A stretch of DNA of 64,000 bases from Hexactinellida sp. DTS-2022 (GCA_028753945.1 JAPNXP010000001.1:7678501-7742500), one strand, 5' to 3'. Shown: positions 21,197 to 32,208, counted from the stretch's first letter. The notes: generated by a model from the letters alone, not told the origin. Numbers and translations are program-made.

Positions 21197-22184
21197 TCCA
21201 AAATTGCAGCTGTGCCGACAGCATGTTCCTTTGGAGCAGGCTTTCATCTAGCCCTAAGAGATCCGCTCACCCAAAGTTATGTATATTTTACAATCGCGCA
21301 CCCAAATTTACCCAAAATAGGACATTTATCAAAAAAAAGACCAAAATTAGTATTAAAATACTCTGGGTGCGTGCCACCAAAGGAACATCCGTCGGCACAG
21401 CTGAAATTTTGGATTTTTTAAATTATTATTATTAGTCCGTAGATCCTCCACAGAACAGAGTTTTATTAACTAAGAACTGAAATTTTTAGGCCAGGTGTCT
21501 CATGGGTTACAGATGTGCACCTGGGGTCAGGATTTTTGATTACATTTTTTTGGACACATTTTACACCTGTTTAATGTTTGAAAAGGAACAATAAATAGTG
21601 CGCGAAGATTAAATTTATATGCATTCGATGGAGAATTAAATTGTAGACCTTTTCACATTGCACGAATTTTCAAATTGCCTTTCATTTGTGCCACTAATGA
21701 GTTGCAAATTCCCTTTGTTTACTAACACTTCAGTTCAATTGAAAGTGTTAAATCTTACTCTATTGATTCAACTTGCGATAATTATATTGATTTAACTTTT
21801 AAATTCCAGCTGGCTTCTATTTAATTTAGTATTACTACACAATTGATTAAATTAAATAATATAATATAAGGAATATGTTGACAACCGTGGATATCATTGC
21901 AAAATTAATTAAACATTATATTATAATATATTATCCATACATATGGCATTAAACTCAAGATGGTTTAAGATAGAAACAAACTTCAAATTTATCTACCGTT
22001 CCTTGTGACTCGGACTAATTAACAAATGGTTCTTGACACCTTGAGGCTTGATGACTTGTCGAAAAAATTCCAAAATTGCAGCCTGTGCCGACAGCATGTT
22101 CCTTTGGAGGTACTATCAATAAACCACCATCAAAATATAGTGCCACCAAAGGAACATGCGTCCGAACAGGCTGCAATTTTTGGA
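21197..22184 (-). repeat. Family A unit bounded by two hairpins
   Basis: One hairpin at 21197-21413, with a ~100 base different sequence in its loop, and another at 22069-22184, enclose a family A interior read on the minus strand (CAGATGTGCACCTGGGG, TGGACACATTTTACACC, CAACCGTGGATA). The arrangement hairpin-interior-hairpin suggests that the hairpin is the end of the element and the arrays come from units sharing ends. Confidence 0.85.
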
Positions 22185-22388
22185 TTTTTTTTAATTATCA
22201 ACTCACACACAAATCATGGCCCATTACTAATGATATATAACTGCAGCTAGCTTATTTATACAAACAACATTACATACTAAGTTATTTACTTCTGACAATA
22301 CTCATTCCTCTTATGTCTCGAAATAGACTGTTAGTCTAATCTTTGTATTATAAAAAATCTCAAATACATTCGATATTTGTATATAATA

Positions 22389-23707
22389 TTAATACACGAC
22401 GTTGATGTATGAAGCCTCGTCATCCGTATATGCATCTAAAGATTTCATTTCCTTAAGGTTCCAAACAGTAGCATTTATGTATGTTATCTTACATTCGCCG
22501 TTTTGTTCGTCTTCCAATCCTCTGACATAGTATAGTACATTCACCATATTTGTTTGTCAGTCAAAATTCAACTTTTCTGCTTCTAGTATCACCTTATAGT
22601 TATCCAAATAGAAAATAGGTCTAGAGTTATATTCCATGTATTGAATCAATTCTATTACCTGTAGAACCCTTCCTATTGTTTCACTGTAGTCAAAAATATA
22701 CTCTACATTAGCCAATAGAGACCGTATTATCTTAAAATTGGAGTTTATTTTCTTTAAATCGGATTTTATTTGCTGTAAATTGGACTGCTGCGAACTATAT
22801 TGATCATTGAAAACGACAACAACGGGTATGCTAATAGCAGTTGTTATTAATATTATTATCGTTATTGAAATCAGGATTGAACATACGATCGATGACCTCC
22901 ACTTCTTCTTACCTTTACTTATCAGAGCTAAAAGCGTATCCATATCATTTCTCTGTTCCCTCTCCCTCTCGGTTGCCGACCTACCAATCGTGCCTATTCT
23001 ATTCCTCTATTCTTCATTCAGATTGTTCTGTTGTTGTTCCAGCTGTCGGTTCCTATTTCTCAGCTGATTCAGTTGATCTAGCATTAGCTTCTGGTGACCA
23101 ATCGTATTCTCTGTTAGGTGTACGTCCTTATTCTTTCTTAGGACTATTTCGTCACAGCCTAACTCCTTATAAGGGCATGCTATTTCTGTGTCTGGATGAT
23201 TAACACACTCCCCTATGTGCTGGTTCTCTTCCTTCACTTGTATTTCTATTCTGCAATATTGGCACTCTATAATTCTCAGTGGACATACTTCCCTATTGTG
23301 TTGTTCTGTGTTTTCTCTCTCAAATGCAACGCCACATTCAAGCTGACTTTTTACCAACACCTTCAAACACACTTCCATATGTTGTTCTATTTCCCCTAAC
23401 ACTCCTTCCCAATCGCAGCCATTTCCCGACTCAGGACACTTTGAGTTTAGAGATTTCTCTTTATTTTCAACTCTCTAATCGATATTTCCAGCTGTTCCTA
23501 TTACACACACTTCACAAACTGTATTTGCCTCACTTGTCTAGCCATTCTGCTTATCCCCTTCCATTGCGAACAAATCAGGATCTTTTCCCATCCCGAATCG
23601 ATAATCCCGTTAATTAGCTCCAGTTTGTACCCATAATACTTCCCTATCCTCTTCACGTACAGCAGAGACTGTATGGAGTGAGGGATTCGAGGGTTCCTCT
23701 CTGCCAT
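22389..23707 (-). pseudogene. Decayed tandem duplicate of the TRAF-like gene
   Basis: It begins MAERNPRIPHSIQSLLYV at 23707, like the intact gene at 26195, but shifts frame between about 23500 and 23430. The zinc-finger part (23402-23010) is almost identical to the intact gene. An in-frame TAG at 23007-23009 replaces a CAG codon; beyond it the same frame continues into a lysine-rich patch, a strong membrane segment (SIVCSILISITIIILITTA), a short coiled region and a C-terminal domain. A second in-frame TGA at 22557-22559 interrupts that domain, which then runs on to a stop at 22389. Three breaks mark it as a pseudogene, unless the last part is used as a separate short protein. The membrane segment is absent from the intact neighbour, so this copy's parent was a different, membrane-anchored version. 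Confidence 0.85.
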
Positions 23708-23710
23708 TAG

Positions 23711-23840
23711 TTGTTAGTTGTTTCTTGAATCTGGTTAACTGCGATAACTTCTCAATACCCTGTATGCATAAGCTGAGTTGCCTTATACTGATTGTACCAG
23801 TTGTATTCTTCTACGAGTGTAACCTTATACGTTCTATTTT
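23711..23840 (-). repeat. Duplicated 5' flank of the TRAF-like pair
   Basis: Nearly identical to 26198-26325 just upstream of the intact gene (CTGTATGCATAAGCTGAGTT, CTACGAGTGTAACCTTATAC). The 3' flanks at 22193-22260 and 24640-24710 also match (TATCAACTCACACACAAATC). The duplication unit is therefore about 2.5 kb and includes promoter-side sequence. Confidence 0.85.
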
Positions 23841-24640
23841 ACTTATTTCTATTACAATTTACACTGTACACTAAGCGGACTATTAACTAGAATATGTATT
23901 AGTTGTCTGTAGTGCCATGTGTCTATTTATCTGCTTATGTTGATCTGCATGAACTTACCTGGGACCTCTAATTAGGTAGGCGCCCTCTGAAACCCATTCA
24001 TATATCTTTGGTTCCAATTATGTCGCTCTACTTAACAGCCCCTTTATCATCCCTGGGGTACACTTCCTTCCTATTTTCAATGATACATTAAAATATATAC
24101 ACTAATAGTCTAATACAGCTATACTTTATGTTCTCGTATCTCGCTATAACATGTCTCTTTATACAGAGGCCACTTGTTGTAGATAATTAACTTTTATGAC
24201 CACAGGACTTTGTATATATAGTACACAGTTATACATATTGTAATTATTATTTATGTAACGACAAATAACCTTATACAGAACAAAGGTGTTCCGATTCAAA
24301 AAACTCTGTTCCGATTAGTGAAGTAATACATTTTATATATTCACATGTAAATGAGACCCCGATAATCCGAACCAAACTTCTCCAAACCTTTTAAATCCAA
24401 ACTAAACATATAGTATCCTACCTAAATACTTTCTTAAGACTTATTTTGCGAAAAATACTTTGGAATTTCCTGTTCGGATTAGCGAGGGTGTACTGTAGAC
24501 ATATAAATATACCAATGGTTTGAACTTATATGTAACATACTTACCTCATCTATACTCGTGTGTTATTGTTGTAACAACCATTATAGCTATTCCTTTGAAT
24601 ACTCCTAGACCCTTTAACGTGTTTTATTTATTTTATTATC
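23841..24640. other. Non-coding stretch between the TRAF-like copies
   Basis: AT-rich, no gene or repeat recognised apart from the duplicated flanks at either edge. A stretch TTCCGATTAGTGAAG / TTCGGATTAGCGAGG near 24310 and 24473 resembles ends of pogo-like MITEs. Confidence 0.4.
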
Positions 24641-24836
24641 AACTCACACACAAATCAAGGCCCTATACTAATGAGTCAACTACAGCTAACTTATTTATAC
24701 AAACAAAATCAATCCACTTATGCGTCGAAATAGGCTCTTATTATTGCTTCTCTACTCGATGGTCCCCAGTATAAATCAAAAATATAGGAACTGTGGCCAA
24801 CTGTAAGGGTTCGCTTCGTAGCACTTGAATAGGTGT

Positions 24837-26195
24837 TTATGGGTTCAATTTCATCAGCGTACCCATATGTAAATAGGTATATTTTATGATGCAGCTACTG
24901 ATTGAGTTATCATACTCTCCATTCAATCTTTCTATATAGTAATATGCATTACCACTACTATATACGTTTGCTTTGATTCTCAGGTTGCACTGTTTCAGAT
25001 AGAAGCTGGGTCCGTAGACATAACCTGTCTCTTCAAAGCCATGTTTCCATTCTATTCCCAGTAGAACCTTTCCTCTTCCTGATATGTATTCACTAATGTG
25101 ACTTGTGCTTACTTGTATGTGTTCACTAATGTCTATTATGACCTGTATTTGATCTAAATTGACCTGTATTTTCTCTAAATTGGAGCTTGTTTGTTGTGAA
25201 TTGACCTGTATTTGCTCTAAATTAGAGTTAGTTTCCACAGAATTGGCCTGTATTTTCTCTAAATTGGAGTTTGTTTGTTGTGAATTGACCTGTATTTGCT
25301 CTAAATTAGAGTTTGTTTCCCTTGAATTGGCCTGTATTTTCTCTAAATTGGAGTTTGTTTGTTGTGAATTGACCTGTATTTGCTCTAAATTAGAGTTTAT
25401 TTCCCTTTTTTTATTTATTGCTGATTCCTCAATTGTCCCCATCCTATCTGTGTGTTGATTGTTGACTCTTTCCTGTTGGTGGTTCTTATTTTTCTGTTCT
25501 TCATTCAGATTGTTCTGTTGTTGTTCCAGCTGTCGGTTCCTATTTCTCAGCTGATTCAGTTGATCTAGCATTAGCTTCTGGTGACCAATCGTATTCTCTG
25601 TTAGGTGTACGTCCTTATTCTTTCTTAGGACTATTTCGTCACAGCCTAACTCCTTATAAGGGCATGCTATTTCTGTGTCTGGATGATTAACACACTCCCC
25701 TATGTGCTGGTTCTCTTCCTTCACTTGTATTTCTATTCTGCAATATTGGCACTCTATAATTCTCAGTGGACATACTTCCCTATTGTGTTGTTCTGTGTTT
25801 TCTCTCTCAAATGCAACGCCACATTCAAGCTGACATTTTACCAACACCTTCAAACACACTTCCATATGTTGTTCTATTTCCCCTAACACTCCTTCCCAAT
25901 CGCAGCCATTTCCCGACAGAGGACACTTTGAGTTTAATTGGAAAACTTTGTTTACAACTCTCTCATCGATATTGCCAGCTGTTCCTGTGACACAGGACAT
26001 GCAGGAAGTCTTATTATTCCTCTGTCTAGCCTTTCTGCTTATCCCCTTGCATTCTGAACAAATCAGGAATTCTTTCAAATCTGAACTTATTGTATCACTA
26101 ATTAGCTCCAGCTTGTACCCACAATACTTCCCTCTCCTCTCCACGTACAGCAGAGACTGTATGGAGTGAGGGATTCGGGGGTTCCTCTCTGCCAT
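24837..26195 (-). CDS. TRAF-like zinc-finger/coiled-coil protein, 452 residues
   Basis: A single intact open frame. Residues 46-68 hold two Cys pairs (CSECKG, CMSC) that look like a worn RING finger. Residues 91-190 are TRAF-type zinc fingers with regular Cys/His spacing (CPLSGNGCDW, HMEVC, CQLECGVAF, CPLRIIECQYC, CPYKELGCDE). Residues 205-260 are a Gln/Asn-rich coiled coil. Residues 267-345 are six 14-residue repeats on the pattern NSNLEQIQVNSQQT. The last ~90 residues resemble a MATH/TRAF-C fold (LLGIEWKHGFEETGYVYGPS). TRAF proteins are cytoplasmic adaptors that trimerise through the coiled coil. It ends at a stop at 24837; a few more codons of similar frame follow, so the C-terminus may be slightly shortened. 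Start chosen at 26195 because it is matched by the duplicate. Not tied to a named TRAF. Confidence 0.88.
   Translation of the reverse strand: MAERNPRIPHSIQSLLYVERRGKYCGYKLELISDTISSDLKEFLICSECKGISRKARQRNNKTSCMSCVTGTAGNIDERVVNKVFQLNSKCPLSGNGCDWEGVLGEIEQHMEVCLKVLVKCQLECGVAFERENTEQHNREVCPLRIIECQYCRIEIQVKEENQHIGECVNHPDTEIACPYKELGCDEIVLRKNKDVHLTENTIGHQKLMLDQLNQLRNRNRQLEQQQNNLNEEQKNKNHQQERVNNQHTDRMGTIEESAINKKREINSNLEQIQVNSQQTNSNLEKIQANSRETNSNLEQIQVNSQQTNSNLEKIQANSVETNSNLEQIQVNSQQTSSNLEKIQVNLDQIQVIIDISEHIQVSTSHISEYISGRGKVLLGIEWKHGFEETGYVYGPSFYLKQCNLRIKANVYSSGNAYYYIERLNGEYDNSISSCIIKYTYLHMGTLMKLNP
25155..25395 (-). repeat. In-frame 42/84 bp coding repeats
   Basis: The DNA under residues 267-345 of the TRAF-like protein is a tandem repeat of 42 base units alternating in two versions (84 base super-unit). 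All copies keep the frame, so repeat number could vary between individuals without breaking the protein. Confidence 0.85.
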
Positions 26196-26329
26196 TAGTT
26201 TGTAGTTGTTTCTTGAATCTGATTAACTGTGATAACTTCTCAATGCCCTGTATGCATAAGCTGAGTTGCCTTATACTGACTGTACCAGTTGTATTCTTCT
26301 ACGAGTGTAACCTTATACGTTCTATTTTA

Positions 26330-26699
26330 AAGTATACTTAATTATTACCAAATAGCAGTTATGAATTATCTATATACCGTATTACACGATTCACTGACCT
26401 ATATCTTCTGCATAATATAATACATGACATATTGATGAGAGTAATACAGCGAATTAATCAACAATTTATTATACAGAAGGTAAATATTGGGTTAGTTATT
26501 AGCATTAAATAATTCGTTGACGTACCTAGGCTCCCAAATAGCAGCAAACTAAACTGAATTAACTAATTTATTAGTCACAGGTAGAACTTTTGAGAGTGAT
26601 TTAGTGATTTTAGTGAACAATTTTTCATAACATTATACTATCACTCGATATATGAACGCAAATAATGCTCTCACTGCCTGTATCCTATAATTAGTAGCA
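26330..26699. other. Upstream region of the TRAF-like and EXO1-like genes
   Basis: 370 bases between divergently read genes (TRAF-like on minus, EXO1-like on plus). AT-rich, no repeat recognised; it may act as a shared promoter region. I cannot point to a specific motif. Confidence 0.4.
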
Positions 26700-26830
26700 A
26701 TGGGTATAACCGGTCTCCTCCCGTTCCTAAAGAGCATAAAGCATCCTACTAACGTGTCCACATTCCATAACCAGGTTGTTGTTGTTGACGCCTATTGCTG
26801 GCTGCACAAAGGTTGTTATTCCTGCTCCCC
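26700..26830 (+). CDS. EXO1: First exon or fragment of an EXO1-like 5' nuclease
   Basis: From the ATG at 26700 the frame reads MGITGLLPFLKSIKHPTNVS and then QVVVVDAYCWLHKG. This is the N-terminal block of exonuclease 1, an XPG/FEN-type nuclease of mismatch repair; the metal-binding Asp is at residue 30, the same position as in the human enzyme. Normal EXO1 goes on for some 700 residues or more. Here the similarity stops after about 42 codons, and from ~26831 the sequence is a fragment of a family A hairpin (GAACATGCGTCGGCACAGC) and family B hairpins. No later exon is recognisable to the end of the window. Either an intron starts near AAAG|GTTGTT and the rest of the gene lies beyond, or the gene was cut by the hairpin element. 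Confidence 0.75.
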
Positions 26831-27035
26831 GAGCGAACATGCGTCGGCACAGCTGCAATTTTTTACTGTGCCGACTATACTTTAGTATAGTGGCCCAATA
26901 TTGAAATCACTGCCTTTATTACTGTGCCGACTATACTATAGTATAGTGGCCCAGTTCTAATCTTACTGCCTTGGTTATTACTGTGCCGACTATACTATAG
27001 TATAGTGGCCCAGTTCTAATCTTAGTGCTTTGGTA
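26831..27035. repeat. Half family A hairpin and three family B mini-hairpins
   Basis: 26831-26862 is the right arm of a family A hairpin. Three family B modules (ACTGTGCCGACTATAC..., each with the ACTATAGTATAG core; the first has one change) follow, starting near 26864, 26921 and 26980, separated by TTATTA-like spacers. Confidence 0.88.
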
Positions 27036-27039
27036 TATT

Positions 27040-27775
27040 ATTATTATCCTTCCGTATCCTATCCACAGAACAGAATTATATTTACTAAGAACTGAAATTT
27101 TTAGGCCAGGTGTCTTATGGGTTACAGATGTGCACCTGGGGTCACGATTTTTGATTACACTTTTTTGGACACATTTTTACAACTGTTTAATGTTAGAAAA
27201 AGAACAATAAATAGTGCGCGAATATTCAATTTATATGCATTCGATAGAGAATTAAATTCTACACCTTGTCACAGTGCACGAATTTTAAATTGGGTTTCGT
27301 TTGTGCCACAATTGAGTTGGAAATTTCCTTTGTTTACTAACACTTCAATTCAATTGAAAGTGTTAAATCTAATTCCATTGTTTCAACTTGTAATAATTAT
27401 ATTACTATACAAAGGATTAAATAAATTAATTTAATAAATGGAATTTCTTGACTTAACTCACTCACCGTGGATAACATTGCTAAAATAAATAACTAATAAT
27501 ATAATTTATTATCAATACATAATGAATGAATGGCATTAAACTCAAGATGGTTATGATAGAAACAAACTTCAAATGTATCTACCGTTCCGTTCCTTGTGAC
27601 TCGGACCAATTAACAAATGGTTCTTGTCACCTTGAGGCGTTGATGACTTGGCGAAAAAAATCCAAAATTGTAGCCTGTGCCGACAGCATGTCCCTTTGGA
27701 GGCACTATCAATAAACTACCATCAAAATATAGTGCCACCAAAGGAACATGCGTCGGCACAGGCTGCAATTTTGGA
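27040..27775 (-). repeat. Family A unit, inverted, ending in a hairpin
   Basis: Interior of family A on the minus strand (ACAGATGTGCACCTGGGGTC, TTTTGGACACATTTTTAC, CTCACCGTGGATAAC) closed by a complete hairpin at 27661-27775. A short piece of the next unit (CAGATGTGCACCTGG) follows at 27866-27885. Confidence 0.88.
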
Positions 27776-27899
27776 TTTTTTATTATTATTATCCTTCCGT
27801 ATCCTCTCCACAGAACAGCGTTTTATTAACTAAGAGCCCAAATTTTCAGGATATGTGTCTCATGGGTTACAGATGTGCACCTGGGTTCATGATTTATTA

Positions 27900-28680
27900 A
27901 TTTAGATTAGGAAAAATTGTTAACGGGACTTTTTTTGTCCCATAGGAAAATAAATGCAATAACAAAAATATTTTTTTTATCATTAGCTTCAGAAGACAGG
28001 CCCGTAGTACGCCAACATTTATAGGTGCGGCATAGTGACGTCACTATATTTAATATGAACAGACATTAATCCTTTGTACTTTATACGCGCTCTATGTTTT
28101 AAGCTACTCAACTAAGGGAAATACAAAAAATACATACATACTATTAAAATTTATACATTCTTTTTTGAAGTTTAAAAAGAGTTGCTACTTGCTAAATAAT
28201 CTAATGGTTACAAATACGATATATTATAATGTACCGAACAGTTTGGCGGTTGCAACAGCACCTATGCCACACCTGTAGCAGTTTTGTTTACCAATACCAT
28301 TATGCCGCTCCTATAGTTGCCGGTGACTTAAATGTCTCCTTCACCTTGTATCAGTCTGTATTACATTGTATCAGTGTGTATCACCTAATAAATTAAAGTA
28401 AAATTTAGTTCGAAAACTCTAGTATTATAATAGTTTTATTAAGTAGATTGTTGATTGTGGAATCAAGATATTATAGGTATATTACCAATTAACTTCATGA
28501 AGTTGGGTTCCTAGCTGATTAATTTTTTAAATAGCATTTGAATAGTTTATTGAGACCACACAACTTGACACAAGCAACGTTCGGTCAAACTCAATGATTT
28601 TAATTATTTTTGTAAAAATATTCCAACAGATCGATTCCAAAATGTACTAGAACTAGATCATTCAGTTCAATTATTATTAT
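27900..28680. other. Non-coding stretch with a CAGGCCCGTAG MITE remnant
   Basis: 27996-28330 contains GACAGGCCCGTAGTACGCCAA and GGTGCGGCATAGTGACGTCA, related to 38456-38605, and a distant CCGCTCC / GCCACACC segment that may be its other end. Otherwise nothing recognised. Confidence 0.45.
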
Positions 28681-30352
28681 TACGAGCCCTTCGGTCTCGG
28701 TCGCTTTGCGGCAGATCGGTGCTACGCACCTCAAGTTAACGGTCACTACGCGGCCTTACTCATCACTAAACAATTGATTACATAGTTAGTAATATTTGTC
28801 ATAGTTATATACTTATAATAAGCGTTGAAAGCTAACTTCCAGGTTGATTTTGAATTTTCATTAATTTGTTTACCTATTTTGTGTAAACAACAACAACAAA
28901 TATTCATATTTGATATTTATGAATGCGAAATTCGTATCCAGCATACTTGTTTACCTATAATACCCGTTGAAAGCTAACTTCTAGGTTGATTTTAATGTTA
29001 ATGACTAAGAATAAGATTGAAGATTTTAAATTATAAGTAAGTAAGCAAACAAGTATCATATAGTTACGTATATAGAATAATATTGAAGACTTGACAAAAT
29101 GAATACGAGTCCTTTTGTAAGTTAATTATATTGCATGGTAAAGTGTAAATTATGCATGATAATGAATTAAGTGGAATAGTTAAGTATTCCCTAGCAAAAG
29201 CGAACGAGATTATAGGCTCGTAATAATATTTATCCTAATCTACTCGCGAATCAAACCATTTCACTCAAGCCAACAGTTAAATCTCCAATACATATAATTT
29301 TCAATACATTCACCATAAACAGAACATATTTAATCGCGACACATTCTCAAATTAATGTTGAGTTTATTGATAAGCTGGTTGTGTTGATAGTTGGTTTAAT
29401 AGCAGGTCTTGCTGTTAAATCAGTTTATCAATATCACTAAGTTGAGAATGTGTAGCGAGTAAATGAGTAATTCCGCTCTACATGTAGTAAATGTGTTTAC
29501 ATTTGCATCTATAAATTAACAATACAAAGGCGTAGGCTCTGGTATGGTTGGTAGGGCCATGGCCATACAAAAATTTGCCAATTGAATCACCAATGTGCAA
29601 TGGCCTCACAATGTCACCGTAATGGACTAACCTATGGGCCCTACTAATCCCATTCCGAGACTACGTCAAACTCCGTATGTGGGAATTCTCCGAATCTAAG
29701 ATGTTGACATCTTTCAGACTACTTTCTCAATATTGGAAAAGTAGTCTAAAAATAACAATTGTTATATTATGCAACCAGAGATGGGGCCAAATCCCTATGG
29801 AGTTAGAGTTTTAAAGATCTTAAGATTAATCCCAGTCCATTCAGAATGGGATTGGAAATTAATCAGAAAATCTCAAACTTATTGTCAGTGTGTGTGAATT
29901 AAGGAACTTCTAATGATATTATTTCCAAACTGCTCTGAATTGGTTAATGACAAATAGGACATGTTAATCCAAGTTCTTTAAATTTAATGCGGCAATCTAC
30001 ACCAATTTGCATGTCTACAGGGTCTGAAAAGTACATATATCAACAATTATTGTGTTGAGTGAAAACATAAAATAAATTACAACTGTTATTGAATACTCAC
30101 ATTACAATAATTAATAAACAGTCGGGAGAAATGCCAGCATAAAACATAGAGACAAAGTAGTCGGAAATTCTGAACATTTGATGTTTTGGAATTTTGGACA
30201 AATGCCGACATACGGAGTCGGACAAATGCAGGCCCTTCGTTAGTTTATATCTCAAATAGAGATGCGTTTTTTATCTCCGAATTACTTTAATGTAATCCGG
30301 ACAAACACACATACACTCACAAAGAACTATTGTGCTTTTAATATATAGATTA
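28680..30352 (+). repeat. Decayed family F/141 bp type element
   Basis: Starts with a GC mini-hairpin cluster (ACGAGCCCTTCGGTCTCGG, GGTGCTACGCACC, 28680-28765). It continues with two copies of the GTTGAAAGCTAACTTC unit that is tandemly amplified at 54610-55560, and ends near 30299-30352 with TAATCCGGACAAACACAC and TTTTAATATATAGATT, the same kind of tail as at 55580-55650. Between 29240 and 30290 nothing else is recognised except the hairpin at 29339-29452. Confidence 0.6.
29339..29452. repeat. Isolated imperfect hairpin of ~114 bases
   Basis: Outer arms ACATTCTCAA / TTGAGAATGT, then after a bulge ATTGATAAGCTGGTT against AATCAGTTTATCAAT, with a loop of some 40 bases. Not part of a repeat family seen elsewhere in the window. 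Function unknown; it could be a MITE remnant or a long animal-type microRNA precursor. Confidence 0.5.
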
Positions 30353-30364
30353 TTGTGGTCTGCT

Positions 30365-30418
30365 TAAGCACTGCCGGATTTGGTAGCCCGCGAGACCATA
30401 GGCGGGCTAACAATAGTG
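30365..30418. repeat. Short GC hairpin
   Basis: TAGCCCGC and GCGGGCTA form a perfect 8 base stem around GAGACCATAG, enclosed by GCACT / AGTGC. It resembles no tRNA. Nothing else is known of it. Confidence 0.5.
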
Positions 30419-30535
30419 CAATCTTAAGGATTAAACCTGATTTGTAAATTAAAGGTACTCAATTCAGTATGCTGCTATTTGGGACCCAAGTATGTCAACT
30501 AATCAATTAATTAATTCATGTTATTTACTAACCCA

Positions 30536-30735
30536 CTTAACCCTCGATCGAAAGATATGTGCAATCCCGTGGATACCCTACCGAGAACCCGATGAACCAA
30601 AATAGTGTATCCAATTCCCAATCCTCCTTTCCAGTCTAAAATTCCTTTTTTTATTATTTAGGAGTCATAAAGTTAAATATGGCCAGTTTCTATAGAACGT
30701 CTCTACAAAGTTAATCAGAACACTCCAATTTTTTA
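30536..30735. repeat. Left arm of a large interrupted inverted repeat
   Basis: 30536-30655 (CCCTCGATCGAAAGATATGT, GGATACCCTACCGAGA) is inverted at 33378-33500, and 30660-30735 (GGCCAGTTTCTATAGAACG) is inverted at 32208-32283. So one ~200 base arm faces a second arm that was split by ~1.1 kb. Confidence 0.82.
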
Positions 30736-30769
30736 TGGACTTGACTGGAAGCCCATAAAAAGTCATTTA

Positions 30770-31427
30770 GAATTACTCTAGAAGATTGTATGGTATATTC
30801 TTGTCAGGATAGATCAAAACGTCGTAAATCCAACACCTGCAGGGGGCAGAAAATGGACCATCAGCTATAAGTCCGTCAAATTCAATCATATTGCTTAGCA
30901 AATTTGGATTTAGACCTATTAGAATGACTCTAAACAGTTGAGATACTCAAATTCATATTTCTGCAAATTTAATTTTTTTGACCATATATGGTCATATGGA
31001 TGCGCCACTTTTGATGACGGAGCAATTAATTATCTCACGAATGAGAAGTCGTTGCGACTAGCTCTAACCATGTAACGATGTCAATTAATCAATACAAATT
31101 CACTGGGCTACAAATTGGGACTACATACCATGTAGTTTTACATTCTATGATTTTGTATACCATATATGGATGTGTCATGTGGCACAATTTGATGACGTAA
31201 GCAAAAATAAAATCTTCGTTAGAGCTTAGTTCTAACTTCCGGACACTAACAGCGGCAGATTTTAGACTTCTTTACCAGGATTATGATTATATAACAATGG
31301 TATTTAGACCCATTATAAATGACCGGTGCCACGTGGTTTAGTGTCCTTTTGTCCGAATTTCAGACGGAGTTTTGGGACGTTTTGTACTTTCCTGACAAGA
31401 ATATACATTATAATCTTCTAGAATTTT
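30770..31427. repeat. Nested foldback, ~650 bp
   Basis: GAAGATTGTATGGTATATTC at 30781 is answered by GAATATACATTATAATCTTC near 31404, and TGACGGAG / TGATGACG and other pieces also pair. It lies between the arms of the larger inverted repeat. No coding sequence. Confidence 0.6.
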
Positions 31428-31606
31428 TACTGTGCCGACAATACTATAGTATAGTGGCCTAGTTCTAATCTTACTGCCTTTAATATTTTTTACTGTGCCG
31501 ACTATACTATAGTATAGTGGCCCAGTATTGTTACTATGCCGACTATATTTTTACTGTGCCGACTATACTATAGTATAGTGGCCCAGTATTGGAATCACTG
31601 CCTTTA
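31427..31606. repeat. Array of family B mini-hairpins
   Basis: Three full modules and one broken one (near 31532, ACTATGCCGACTATAT). The array is followed by TTATTATTATTTAT and then by the end of a family A unit (TCCTTAGACGGTGCCCTGGCC, 31622-31645), i.e. again in the hairpin slot. Confidence 0.9.
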
Positions 31607-31621
31607 TTATTATTATTTATA

Positions 31622-32208
31622 TTTCTCCTTAGACGGTGCCCTGGCCACACCTTTATACATAGAGAGCTGAAACTTGGCATGTAGATGCGGAGTGCCCTTC
31701 TAATTTGCACCTGGGGGTACGATTTATGATCTAATAATTTTAACACCTATTTAATCCAATTATGGCTTAGCCAATTAAATTCGAGGGTTGTCCCAGTATG
31801 GATTAGCAGCTAGCATCCAATTAGTATAAAAGGATTTTCTATCAATTGTTAGTGTTGCATTATAGAATGCCTACAGAGGCTGTAATTTATTTGGTCGAGA
31901 GTATATTCAAGCAACCAATCAGTTATTTGTGTTCCATCAGTTATTTCAATCAGTTATTTTTATATACAATATATTATCCGTACATAATGAATGATGGCAT
32001 TAAATTCAAGATGGTTTAAGATAGAAACAAACTTCCAATTTACCAATCGTTCCTTGTAGCTCGTGACCACTAGTCAAAAGTGTAATAACACCTTGACGTG
32101 ATGGTGACATGGCGAAAAAATCCAAAATTGTAGCTGTGTCGGCAGATACTCCTTTGGAGGCACTATTCAATTTACCAATCAGTAGCCACCAAAAGATAGT
32201 GCCAAAAA
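31622..32208 (-). repeat. Family A/F mosaic
   Basis: 31622-31745 is a family A unit end read on minus. 31757-31850 matches family F (CCAATTAAATTCGAGGGTTG, inverted relative to 19475). 31960-32118 returns to a family A/C interior and 32121-32208 is a diverged hairpin (TCCAAAATTGTAGCTGTGTC). Confidence 0.65.

Noticed and set aside
22040-22075. TTGATGACTTGNCGAAAA next to family A hairpins as a hammerhead ribozyme core
   Set aside because: The obligate CTGATGA is not present and no closing stems I and III were found.
30358-30420. tRNA-like fold around the GC hairpin
   Set aside because: No second and third arms, no TTCRA loop and no acceptor stem. I saw no convincing tRNA or rRNA gene anywhere in the window.
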